Below are positions 16,928-23,902 of a stretch of DNA of 64,000 bases, piece after piece. Position 1 is the stretch's first letter, and every line of letters starts with the position of its first letter. This DNA comes from Acidobacteriota bacterium (GTDB lineage: Bacteria > Acidobacteriota > Thermoanaerobaculia > Multivoradales > SZUA-115). The position numbers and the translations under genes were made by a program. The notes beneath the pieces were generated by a model. That model was not told the origin of the DNA and searched no databases. It was given only the letters and a program-made list of their open reading frames with translations. Location of the stretch: contig JAJRVQ010000176.1 of assembly GCA_024277255.1 (NCBI GenBank), positions 1 to 64,000 of the forward strand, in the 5' to 3' direction.

Positions 16928-17314
16928 TTAGACCGCGAAAGACGAACCACATCCGCAGGTGCCGACCGCCTTCGGATTATTGAACTTGAATCCCGCGCCC
17001 GTCGTGCCTAAGACATAGTCGATCTCGGTGCCGTCCAGGTACTTGGCGGAGATCGGGTCGACGAAGACCGTCAATTCACCCTGCGAGTAGCTGAGATCGT
17101 TGGAACGGGGCTCTTTCTCGAAATCCAGGGCGTATTCGAATCCGCTGCAACCACCCCCGCGCACAGCGACCCTCAATCCGAAGGAGGGATCGATCTTCTC
17201 TTCGTCGCGGGTCAACATCACCATCTTGACCGCCTTGGGAGTCAAGGTGACCGGGGTGTCGAGTGAAGCCGAAATCTCGGCGGTGGGCGACGTTTCTTGA
17301 AGGTTGGTTTCCAT
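16928..17314 (-). CDS. erpA: A-type iron-sulfur carrier (ErpA/IscA family)
   Basis: A 128-residue HesB/IscA-fold protein that hands Fe-S clusters to target apoproteins. The three cluster-binding Cys are present: one in RGGGCSGFEY and two in the C-terminal TCGCGSSF. An N-terminal extension of about 20 residues (METNLQETSPTAEIS) precedes the conserved VTLTPKAV. I chose ATG 17314 because AGGAG lies 8 bases upstream on the minus strand; longer in-frame extensions lack homology. It is convergent with ygfZ. erpA versus iscA cannot be settled by eye. Confidence 0.88.
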   Translation of the reverse strand: METNLQETSPTAEISASLDTPVTLTPKAVKMVMLTRDEEKIDPSFGLRVAVRGGGCSGFEYALDFEKEPRSNDLSYSQGELTVFVDPISAKYLDGTEIDYVLGTTGAGFKFNNPKAVGTCGCGSSFAV

Positions 17315-17447
17315 ATCTAGTACTCCTGCTGGCGTCGGATCATTGCGCGTGGTGAGGTCTTGGTTGGAGACTGCGACCGGATTCAGCGTATTGATCGGCC
17401 ATTCACAAGTCAAACCCGCGGACTTTTCTGGTTCGTGGTGAGGCTGG

Positions 17448-17453
17448 TAGCAT
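17448..17453 (+). promoter_or_regulatory. Putative -10 box before the DUF2203 gene
   Basis: TAGCAT preceded by GG, ending 9 bases before ATG 17463. No Shine-Dalgarno is present. Confidence 0.4.
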
Positions 17454-17462
17454 CCGCTCGAA

Positions 17463-17816
17463 ATGAACCAGCGCAGCCCCAACCGCCGCACCTTCAGCTA
17501 CGAGGATGCCCTCAACACCTTCCCGCAGGTGCGTGACCTGACCAACGCCGCGATCCGTCAGATCGAAGCGATGCTCAACCGTGTGCAGAGCCGCGACGAG
17601 ATGGAGGCTCGCAAGGAAGAGTTGCAGTACGCCTACGAGCGCATCGTGCAGGTTTGGGTGGAGGAGGTCAGTTCGGTGGGCTGCGAGGTCAAGGGACTGT
17701 GGTTGGTCGATTGGGACTGCGGCGACGGCTACTACTGCTGGCGCTTCCCCGAACACAGCATCAGCCACTACCACGGCTATGAGGAAGGATTCGAAGCCCG
17801 AGTTCCGATTAATTAG
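17463..17816 (+). CDS. DUF2203 family protein
   Basis: A 117-residue protein fitting DUF2203: RTFSYEDALNTFPQVRDL near the N-terminus, a helical middle, then GCEVKGLWLVDWDC and a C-terminal CWRFPEHSISHYHGYEEGF. No biochemical function is known for the family. Several members carry conserved Cys and His that could bind metal; here Cys 73, the DWDCGDG and YYC cysteines and the HYH motif are visible. The stop overlaps the stop of the convergent HAD phosphatase gene by 3 bases. Confidence 0.8.
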   Translation: MNQRSPNRRTFSYEDALNTFPQVRDLTNAAIRQIEAMLNRVQSRDEMEARKEELQYAYERIVQVWVEEVSSVGCEVKGLWLVDWDCGDGYYCWRFPEHSISHYHGYEEGFEARVPIN

Positions 17817-18508
17817 CTTTCGAAGAGTGCTTCGATCTGGCTTAGGTTGGTGGTGGCTAGGGAGGGGATTCGGTGTTCGGCGTTGGTGAGGTCTTCGACG
17901 GGGCGGGTGTGGGCGACGCCGAGGGTGCGCAGGCCCGCCTCGGTAGCCGCTTGGAGGCCGGCGGGGCTGTCTTCGATAGCCAAGACTTCGTGCGGATGGA
18001 ATAGTCGCTCGGGCAGCGGCGGGCGGGCGTTGAGCTGTGAGACCGCTCCGCGGTAGCCCTCGGGATCGGGCTTGCCGTGCTCCACGTCTTCGCGGGTGAT
18101 GAGGACTTTGAAGTCATCGCGGACGTTGAGCTGGTCGAGGGCTCCCTCCAGCTCGGAACGCAGCGCGTTGCTGACTATGCCAAGCACCAGGTCGGCGGCG
18201 GCGGCCTGGGCCACCAAATCAGCGGCTCCCGCGAAGAACGGGTAGCCCTCGCGGCGGATGCGCTGGCGGTAGTAGGCGGCCTTGCGGGTGACCAGCCGAG
18301 TCAGCCGCACCGCATCCGCCTCGTCGCCATGGGCCCGCAACGCCACAACGAAGCAGCCGCGATCATCCAGGCCCAGAAAATCGCGGTAGTAGTCCTCGGG
18401 CGACAGATCTATGCCCTCCTCCGCCAACACCTGGCGAAGGAGTTCGCAGTGGATGGGCTCGTCATCGACTAGGACCCCGTTGAAGTCGAACAGGAGGGCT
18501 CGTAGCAC
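17813..18508 (-). CDS. HAD-superfamily hydrolase (beta-phosphoglucomutase-like)
   Basis: A 231-residue HAD-IA protein with a helical cap. Motif I is DFNGVLVDDEP (Asp 8; the usual second Asp is Asn 10). Motif II is VSNA near 113, the motif III Lys lies in EHGKPDPEGY near 145, and motif IV is IEDSPAG near 178. The Asn in place of the acid/base Asp may lower or change activity; this variant occurs in other HAD members. The GTG start has TATCAT exactly 6 bases upstream and no Shine-Dalgarno. Its promoter region is shared with divergent tdk. Confidence 0.83.
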   Translation of the reverse strand: MLRALLFDFNGVLVDDEPIHCELLRQVLAEEGIDLSPEDYYRDFLGLDDRGCFVVALRAHGDEADAVRLTRLVTRKAAYYRQRIRREGYPFFAGAADLVAQAAAADLVLGIVSNALRSELEGALDQLNVRDDFKVLITREDVEHGKPDPEGYRGAVSQLNARPPLPERLFHPHEVLAIEDSPAGLQAATEAGLRTLGVAHTRPVEDLTNAEHRIPSLATTNLSQIEALFES

Positions 18509-18514
18509 GGGTGC

Positions 18515-18520
18515 ATGATA
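18515..18520 (-). promoter_or_regulatory. Putative -10 box, leaderless HAD transcript
   Basis: TATCAT on the minus strand, preceded by GGG and 6 bases before GTG 18508. Confidence 0.5.
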
Positions 18521-18555
18521 CCCGCCATGGGCTGGCGCAGTTGCGCCAAGCGAGG

Positions 18556-18561
18556 TACCAT
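18556..18561 (+). promoter_or_regulatory. Putative -10 box before tdk
   Basis: TACCAT preceded by GG, ending 9 bases before ATG 18571. It faces away from the HAD gene promoter, 35 bases distant. Confidence 0.4.
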
Positions 18562-18570
18562 CACCGGCCG

Positions 18571-19179
18571 ATGAGTCGAAACCTCTCAGAGAGAAGCCGC
18601 GGCCGCCTGGAAGTGATTACCGGTGGCATGTTCTGTGGCAAGAGCGAAGAGTTGGTGCGCCGCCTGCGCCGCGCCATGATCGCCCGCCAAACCGTTCAAG
18701 TCTTCAAACCAGCGACCGACACCCGATATTCATCGGAGCAGTTGGTCACTCGGGACAACCGGCAGCTCGATGCCGAGACCATCGCCGGTAGTGCCGAGCT
18801 TTGCAGGCGTTTGCGGCCGGAGGTGGACGTCGTCGGTATCGATGAGGCGCAGTTCTTCGATCTGGCCATCGTCGACGTTCTCGACCGGCTGGCCGATGAG
18901 GGGCGTCGGGTGGTGGTCGCCGGCCTCGATCTCGACTACCTCCGCCAGCCGTTCGGCCCGATGCCGGCCATCATGGCGCTGGCCGAGTACGTGGAAAAAC
19001 TGCACGCCGTCTGCGTTCGATGCGGCGAGCCGGCGCAGTACAGTCAGCGCATCTCGGGCGGTGAGGAGCAAGTGCAAGTGGGTGACACCGATTCCTATGA
19101 GGCGCGGTGTCGCCGATGCTACGAGCCGGGGATCGCCAGGGTCGCCAGTGAGCCGATCCCACCGGAGGGGCTACGATGA
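18571..19179 (+). CDS. tdk: Thymidine kinase
   Basis: A 202-residue type II thymidine kinase that phosphorylates thymidine for salvage. The P-loop GGMFCGKS is at 18-25, the catalytic/Walker B DEAQFFD near 92, the substrate-lid region DLDYLRQPFGPMP near 118, and the zinc-binding pairs CVRCGE and CRRCYE near 148 and 184. ATG 18571 gives the family N-terminus; upstream in-frame codons have no homology. The stop overlaps the thioesterase start (ATGA), so the two are co-translated. Confidence 0.93.
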   Translation: MSRNLSERSRGRLEVITGGMFCGKSEELVRRLRRAMIARQTVQVFKPATDTRYSSEQLVTRDNRQLDAETIAGSAELCRRLRPEVDVVGIDEAQFFDLAIVDVLDRLADEGRRVVVAGLDLDYLRQPFGPMPAIMALAEYVEKLHAVCVRCGEPAQYSQRISGGEEQVQVGDTDSYEARCRRCYEPGIARVASEPIPPEGLR

Positions 19180-19598
19180 GTCAGCCACCCAGTCCGCCGG
19201 ATTCGTGCGACAAGGTTCAGCTGCAGCGGCCGTCCGCCGCCATCCGCGTCTCGATGATGCCCAAGGACACCAACGCCATGGGCACTATTTTCGGCGGCAT
19301 CATCCTCTCCTATATTGACCAGGCGGGTGCCGTGGAGGCTCATCTTCATGCGCCGGGCAACTTGGTCACCGTGGCGATGCGCGAGGTGGAGTTCGTCGAA
19401 CCGGTCTACGTGGGTGACCTGGTCAGCTTCTACGCCGAAACCGTGCGGGTCGGCCGCACCTCGATCACGGTACGAGTGGAGGTCATCGCGGAACGCCGCA
19501 CCCTCAGCGTGCCGGGAAGGCACCAAGTGACGACGGCGGAGGTGGTCTATGTGCACGTCGACGAAGATCGCCGCCCGGTTCCGATCGAGGGCCCCTAG
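19176..19598 (+). CDS. Acyl-CoA thioesterase (hotdog fold, YciA/BACH type)
   Basis: 140 residues with the single-hotdog pattern of cytosolic acyl-CoA thioesterases: PKDTNAMGTIFGGIILSYID near 29-48, with the catalytic Asp in the conserved Asp-Gln-Ala segment, then MREVEFVEPVYVGDLVSFYA near 68-87. It hydrolyses acyl-CoA to free acid and CoA, usually with broad specificity. ATG 19176 overlaps the tdk stop. A functional link to thymidine salvage is not obvious, so the coupling probably reflects gene packing. Confidence 0.85.
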   Translation: MSQPPSPPDSCDKVQLQRPSAAIRVSMMPKDTNAMGTIFGGIILSYIDQAGAVEAHLHAPGNLVTVAMREVEFVEPVYVGDLVSFYAETVRVGRTSITVRVEVIAERRTLSVPGRHQVTTAEVVYVHVDEDRRPVPIEGP

Positions 19599-19611
19599 AA
19601 TGGTACTCTGT

Positions 19612-19630
19612 GCCGAACCTGGCGTTCGGC
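19612..19630 (+). terminator. Hairpin between the thioesterase and ECF sigma genes
   Basis: GCCGAAC and GTTCGGC arms with a 5-base loop, 14 bases after the thioesterase stop. There is no T tract, so intrinsic termination is uncertain. Confidence 0.35.
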
Positions 19631-19658
19631 GCCGAGCTAGCAGACTCAAACTCTACTC

Positions 19659-20255
19659 ATGGACCTGGCTGCCACAACTGTGAGCACTCCCCCCAAGCTG
19701 GACGATCATGAGCTGATCCGGCGGATTGTCGGCGGCGATCAGCAAGCGTTGAGCCTGCTCTACGATCGGCACTCACCGATCCTTCTGGGGCTTTCCAACC
19801 GGATTTTGGATCGCTTCGAGGATGCGGAAGAGGTGGTCCAAGAGGTCTTCGTGCATACCTGGAATCACGCCAATCGGTATGACGCGAGCCGTTCATCGGT
19901 CACCACTTGGCTGATCTTGATGGTGCGCAGTCGGGCCATCGACCGGTTGCGCAACCGGAAAGTGGTGCAAAAGACCCTCTCCGCGGCTCAGAACGAAAAA
20001 CCGCCATCGTATGCATCCGCTTCCGGCCTTCTCGACGTATTGACCACAGAAAGACGTCGCAGGGTGAAAGAAGAACTTGCTCTGTTGCCCGTCGAACAGA
20101 GCCAAGTCATCGAACTGGCCTTCTTCAAAGGGCTGACCCAAAGCGAGATCGCGGCCGAGACGGACATCCCTCTCGGCACGGTAAAAACTCGAACCTTGCT
20201 GGCGATGAAGAAACTGAGAAAGGCGCTACGCCAAGAAATTAGAGACCTGCTCTGA
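19659..20255 (+). CDS. ECF RNA polymerase sigma factor (SigK-like)
   Basis: 198 residues. Region 2 is seen in LLYDRHSPILLGLSNRIL and EDAEEVVQEVFVHTWNHANR (about 36-75), and region 4 in VEQSQVIELAFFKGLTQSEI and GTVKTRT (about 145-182). The GLSNRIL/FVHTW style is that of SigK/ECF19-type factors, which pair with RskA anti-sigma proteins. An rskA-like gene follows after 16 bases. It probably directs a stress or envelope regulon when released from the membrane anti-sigma factor. Confidence 0.9.
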   Translation: MDLAATTVSTPPKLDDHELIRRIVGGDQQALSLLYDRHSPILLGLSNRILDRFEDAEEVVQEVFVHTWNHANRYDASRSSVTTWLILMVRSRAIDRLRNRKVVQKTLSAAQNEKPPSYASASGLLDVLTTERRRRVKEELALLPVEQSQVIELAFFKGLTQSEIAAETDIPLGTVKTRTLLAMKKLRKALRQEIRDLL

Positions 20256-20271
20256 CAACCAGATTGATGCC

Positions 20272-21183
20272 ATGATTGACCGCGAAGAAAAGATCATCTC
20301 AGCCTTGCTCGAGGCCGACCCACTCACTCTGCCGAGTGGGCACGTCCTTGGGGATCGTACTCTCGATGACGAAGAGCAGACACTGGAGAGGCTCTACACC
20401 GAAGTCCTCGGATTGCTGCCGCATGCTGTCGAACCATTGGCTCCGCGACCGGAAGCCAAGGCCAAACTGCTAGCGGCGATCGCCGCCTCCGCAGCCGTTC
20501 GCGAGCAAGAATCGCCGGCGGAGGCTGCGGTGCAGGGGGCTTCGATCACATCGATTTCAGCAGCGTCGGCGGAGCAGAATCGGCGACTGGAAGCTGCACG
20601 ATTCAGCGCGCCACAAACTCGCCGAGCCAGTCGGTGGCCTTTGGCGATGGCGGCCGGGGTTGCACTGGCGATGATCGGCTTGGGCGCCATGATGTATCTG
20701 CGCCTTCAGGACTCGGAAATGCGAGTGGCGCGACTGCAAGAGGAGCTGGTCCGAATCGCCGAAGAGCAAGGTGAGTGGCGCGAAGCTCGCAACCAGATGG
20801 CTTCACTCAGCGAGCGGTTCGATATCGTCACCTCGCCCGGTGTCGAGGTTTGCCCCTTGCGAGCACCAAAGATCGGCGGTGAGCAGGGAGATGACGCCAG
20901 CGGCGTGATCTTCATCTCCGGCGGCCAATGGTTGGTCAAAGTCAACGGACTGGACCCGACCCCGGATGACCGCGCCTACCAGCTCTGGTTCGACACCGAC
21001 GTCGGGCCAGTCAGCGGCGGCACCTTCGCCGTGGCATCGAACCGCGATCCGATCGAACTCGCAGCGGAGACAATGCCGACCGGAACTCGTGCCATCCGCG
21101 TCACCATAGAGCCGGCCGGAGGCGCACCGGAACCCACCGGGCGAACCGTCCTCTTCGGCGACCAGCGGATGACGCTCCTGTAG
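20272..21183 (+). CDS. RskA-like anti-sigma factor
   Basis: A 303-residue membrane protein. A soluble N-terminal region (1-115) contains EEQTLERLYTEVLGLLPHAV, typical of the sigma-binding end of RskA. One membrane helix follows at about 122-142, then a coiled-coil stretch (MRVARLQEELVRIAEEQGEW). The periplasmic C-terminal RskA domain includes SGGQWLVKVNGLDP and a YQLWFDTDVGPVSGGTF block. It lies directly behind the ECF sigma gene and probably holds that factor at the inner membrane until regulated proteolysis. No Zn-binding HxxxCxxC motif is present, as in other RskA proteins. Confidence 0.88.
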   Translation: MIDREEKIISALLEADPLTLPSGHVLGDRTLDDEEQTLERLYTEVLGLLPHAVEPLAPRPEAKAKLLAAIAASAAVREQESPAEAAVQGASITSISAASAEQNRRLEAARFSAPQTRRASRWPLAMAAGVALAMIGLGAMMYLRLQDSEMRVARLQEELVRIAEEQGEWREARNQMASLSERFDIVTSPGVEVCPLRAPKIGGEQGDDASGVIFISGGQWLVKVNGLDPTPDDRAYQLWFDTDVGPVSGGTFAVASNRDPIELAAETMPTGTRAIRVTIEPAGGAPEPTGRTVLFGDQRMTLL

Positions 21184-21200
21184 GAGCGTCGTTCGTTCTT

Positions 21201-21223
21201 AGGGGGCTTTTGCGAAGCCCCCT
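21201..21223 (+). terminator. Strong hairpin after the anti-sigma gene
   Basis: AGGGGGCTT and AAGCCCCCT arms with a TTGCG loop, 18 bases downstream of the rskA-like stop. No T tract follows. It could terminate transcription or belong to the repeat family. Confidence 0.45.
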
Positions 21224-21318
21224 CGTCCGCAAGAAGCGTCGTTCGTGCGTCCTCACCCCGACGAGCCCGGCCTCCTCGGCCTGGCTCGCTCAGGAAGGCT
21301 CGTGCGTTGCGCCAGCAC

Positions 21319-21338
21319 GGGCGCAATGAATTGCGCCC
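21319..21338. repeat. Perfect 20-base inverted repeat
   Basis: GGGCGCAAT and ATTGCGCCC separated by GA, inside the repeat island. Confidence 0.6.
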
Positions 21339-21648
21339 CTACGCAGGGAGGATTCCGCCGCGTTTCGCTAGGTGCCCGTCCCCCACGAGACGCGAAGCGG
21401 CGAGGTCTCGATTCCTGGAGCGGAACCGAAGCAAGATCGCGCGAAGCGCGAGCGAGGCGTCAAGAAAAACGTCCAGCGACGAGTTCCCGCTGAAGCGACC
21501 CTGAGCCCGCGGGTACCATCCAGTGGAGGGCACCGATCGGCTCGCGGAGGATAAGCGCCCGTGCCTGTCTGAGGGCCGAAGGCCCGAGTTGCGCGGGCGC
21601 CCGTAGCGAGCCGACACGCAGGGCACCATCCAGCTCACGCGGGCGACC

Positions 21649-21753
21649 GGGGAGCGCCGCGGGGACGAGGAGCCCCCGGGGAGCGCCGCGGGGACGAGGA
21701 GCCCCCGGGGAGCGCCGCGGGAATGAGGAGCCCCCGCGGGAATGAAGAGCCCC
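21649..21753. repeat. Tandem array of a 29-base unit
   Basis: Three full units (21649-21677, 21678-21706, 21707-21735) starting GGGGAGCGCCGCGGG and ending GAGGAGCCCCC, plus a partial fourth to about 21753. Units 1 and 2 are identical; unit 3 has GGGAATGAG in place of GGGGACGAG. Confidence 0.85.
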
Positions 21754-21792
21754 AGTGGTACTGTTTTGGTGAGCGAATGGAGGTTTGTCCCA

Positions 21793-22467
21793 ATGTACTT
21801 TGATCCTGTCTACTTTCTCTTCGTCGGTCCGGCCCTGCTGCTCTCCCTGTGGGCGAGCTGGAAGACCAAGTCCACGTTCAAGAAATACTCGCGAGTTCCC
21901 ACTTTCGGTGGCTTGACCGGCGCGCAGGCGGCGCAGCGGTTGCTCGACCAGGCGGGTATTCACGATGTCGAGATCGTTGCCCACCGCGGCACCTTGACCG
22001 ACCACTACAACCCGCTCAAGAAGACGCTGGCGCTCTCTGAACCGGTCTATGGTTCGACTTCCATCGCCGCGGTCGGGGTCGCCTGTCATGAGGCCGGTCA
22101 TGCGATCCAACATGCCAAGGCGTACAAGCCCCTCTGGCTGCGCAGTGCCCTGGTACCGACGGTCGGGATCGGCTCCAAACTGGGGATGGGATCGATCTTC
22201 GCCGGAATGATCTTCCACAGCAATTCGCTGATTCTGGTGGGTGCGCTGCTCTTCTCCACGGTACTGCTCTTCCAGCTGGTGACGCTGCCGGTCGAGTTCG
22301 ATGCCTCCCACCGAGCCAAGAAGCTGACCGTCGCCTACGGGATCGTCAGTGGGTCGGAAAGTATTGGGGTCAACAAGGTGCTCAACGCTGCGGCATTGAC
22401 CTACGTGGCGGCAGCGATATCCACCCTGATGACCCTGCTCTACTACCTGATGCGCGCTCGCCGGTAG
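21793..22467 (+). CDS. Membrane zinc metallopeptidase (YugP/Zn_peptidase_2 family)
   Basis: 224 residues. An N-terminal membrane helix (YFLFVGPALLLSLWASW) is followed by a soluble part carrying the zinc-binding HEAGH (GVACHEAGHAIQHAKAY, near 96-112), then two further hydrophobic segments and a C-terminal helix. The FDASHRAK segment after the hydrophobic block fits the YugP family of membrane-bound neutral zinc proteases of unknown substrate. I chose ATG 21793 because GGAGG lies 9 bases upstream; longer starts run into the tandem repeats. Confidence 0.88.
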   Translation: MYFDPVYFLFVGPALLLSLWASWKTKSTFKKYSRVPTFGGLTGAQAAQRLLDQAGIHDVEIVAHRGTLTDHYNPLKKTLALSEPVYGSTSIAAVGVACHEAGHAIQHAKAYKPLWLRSALVPTVGIGSKLGMGSIFAGMIFHSNSLILVGALLFSTVLLFQLVTLPVEFDASHRAKKLTVAYGIVSGSESIGVNKVLNAAALTYVAAAISTLMTLLYYLMRARR

Positions 22468-22495
22468 GAGCCAGGACGACTTTCACTACGGGCTG

Positions 22496-23851
22496 TTAGA
22501 CCGGCTGGCCCAGGAGAGCTTCCAGCTCCGCTCTGCGTTCGGCCAGTTCCTCGTCGCTCGACGCCTCCAGCACCAGCCGCAAGTAGGGCTCGGTGTTGGA
22601 GGGGCGCACGTTGCCCCACCAGGTCGGATACTGGAAGGTGATGCCGTCCAGGTAGTCGATCTTGGCGTCGTGGAAGCGCTCGGCTAGCTGATCGATCTTG
22701 CCTTGCTTGTCCTCGACCTCGAAGTTGATCTCCGGGCTCTTGGAGTATCGCAGCAGCGGTTGGACCAGGGCCGATGCGGTGGCCTCTTCTTTCCACATCA
22801 GGTTGAGAATCTCGATGACGGCGAGGATGGCGCAGTCGGCGAAGTAGTTGTCGCGGAAATAGTAATGACCGGCCAGCTCGCCGCCGAAGATGCCGTCGTT
22901 GTCGCGCATCGTCGCCTTGATGAAGGAGTGGCCGACCCGCTCACGCACCGGGATGCCGCCCTTTTCCGTCAGGTACTCGGCGACGGCGCGCGAAGAGCGC
23001 AGGTCGTAGACCACATGCTTGCCGGGCTCGCGTTCGAGGAGTTCACCGCCGATCAGCGCCGTCGCCAGGTCACTGCCGACGGCCAGGCCCCGCTCGTCGA
23101 CGAAGGCGGCGCGGTCGGCATCGCCGTCGAAGCAGACCCCTAGATCGGCTCCCGACTCTCTGACCAGCTGGCACAGATCGCGCAGATTCTCGAGCTTGAG
23201 AGGGTTGGCTTCGTGGTTGGGGAAGCTGCCGTCGAGTTCGAAGTAGAGCGGCAGCAATTCGATTCCCAGCTGGCGCAAGATCGGTTCGTAGAGGCTTCCC
23301 ATGCCGTTGGCGGCATCGACCGCGACCTTGAGGGTGCGCGCGCCTTGCGGCCGCTTGAGGAAGCTCAAGACGTGGCGCTGGTAGTCGTCGAAGATGCTGG
23401 CCGTGCGCAGTCTTCCCGGCTGCGCGGCGGGCGGGGCGGGAGCGCCGGTGGCTACCTTTTCGAGCAGCGGGATCCCCTGTTCTCCCGCCGCCGGGCGGGC
23501 GCCGTCAAGGCTGAGCTTGAAACCGTTGTAGCGAGCGGGGTTGTGGCTGGCGGTCACCTGTACGCCGCCCGCCGCTCCCAGGTGGCCGATGGCGAAGTAG
23601 TTCATCGGCGTGGTGGCCAGGCCGATGTCCAGCACGTCGAGGCCGGAACTGCGAATTCCCTCGATCAAGGCGGCGCAAAGCGGTTGGCTGTGATCGCGCA
23701 TGTCTCGGCTGACCACCACCGTCGGGTTGGTGGCGATCGCGTCGTCATCGAGCACGGCCCGCACGGCGGCGCCGATCCGCGTGGCGATCTCTTCCGTGAT
23801 CTGCTCGCCGTAGATGCCGCGTACGTCGTAGGCTTTGAAAATGCCGGCCAT
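22496..23851 (-). CDS. Phosphomannomutase/phosphoglucomutase
   Basis: A 451-residue alpha-D-phosphohexomutase with all four signature loops: the phosphoserine loop TASHNP near 100-105, the metal loop DGDADR near 242-247, the sugar loop GGELAGH near 324 and the phosphate loop RPSNTEP near 417. It interconverts hexose-1- and hexose-6-phosphates for exopolysaccharide and LPS precursors. The N-terminus FKAYDVRGIYG is typical. Mannose versus glucose preference cannot be read with certainty. It is followed at 52 bases by ileS on the same strand (ileS lies upstream). Confidence 0.92.
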   Translation of the reverse strand: MAGIFKAYDVRGIYGEQITEEIATRIGAAVRAVLDDDAIATNPTVVVSRDMRDHSQPLCAALIEGIRSSGLDVLDIGLATTPMNYFAIGHLGAAGGVQVTASHNPARYNGFKLSLDGARPAAGEQGIPLLEKVATGAPAPPAAQPGRLRTASIFDDYQRHVLSFLKRPQGARTLKVAVDAANGMGSLYEPILRQLGIELLPLYFELDGSFPNHEANPLKLENLRDLCQLVRESGADLGVCFDGDADRAAFVDERGLAVGSDLATALIGGELLEREPGKHVVYDLRSSRAVAEYLTEKGGIPVRERVGHSFIKATMRDNDGIFGGELAGHYYFRDNYFADCAILAVIEILNLMWKEEATASALVQPLLRYSKSPEINFEVEDKQGKIDQLAERFHDAKIDYLDGITFQYPTWWGNVRPSNTEPYLRLVLEASSDEELAERRAELEALLGQPV

Positions 23852-23902
23852 GGGGGATTCCTTTCGTTCCTGCTCGTATTCGTCAGGTGTACGTCGTGCT
23901 CT

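Larger units (their letters stand above)
21184..21792. repeat. Second repeat-rich intergenic island
   Basis: A 609-base gap with no convincing gene. It contains a hairpin at 21201-21223, a palindrome at 21319-21338, GC-rich sequence with motifs echoing the 7.5-8.0 kb island (AAGAAGCGTCGTTCGTGCG here, AAGAAGCGTGGTTC there) and a tandem repeat at 21649-21753. Reading frames crossing it are low-complexity by-products. Confidence 0.7.
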
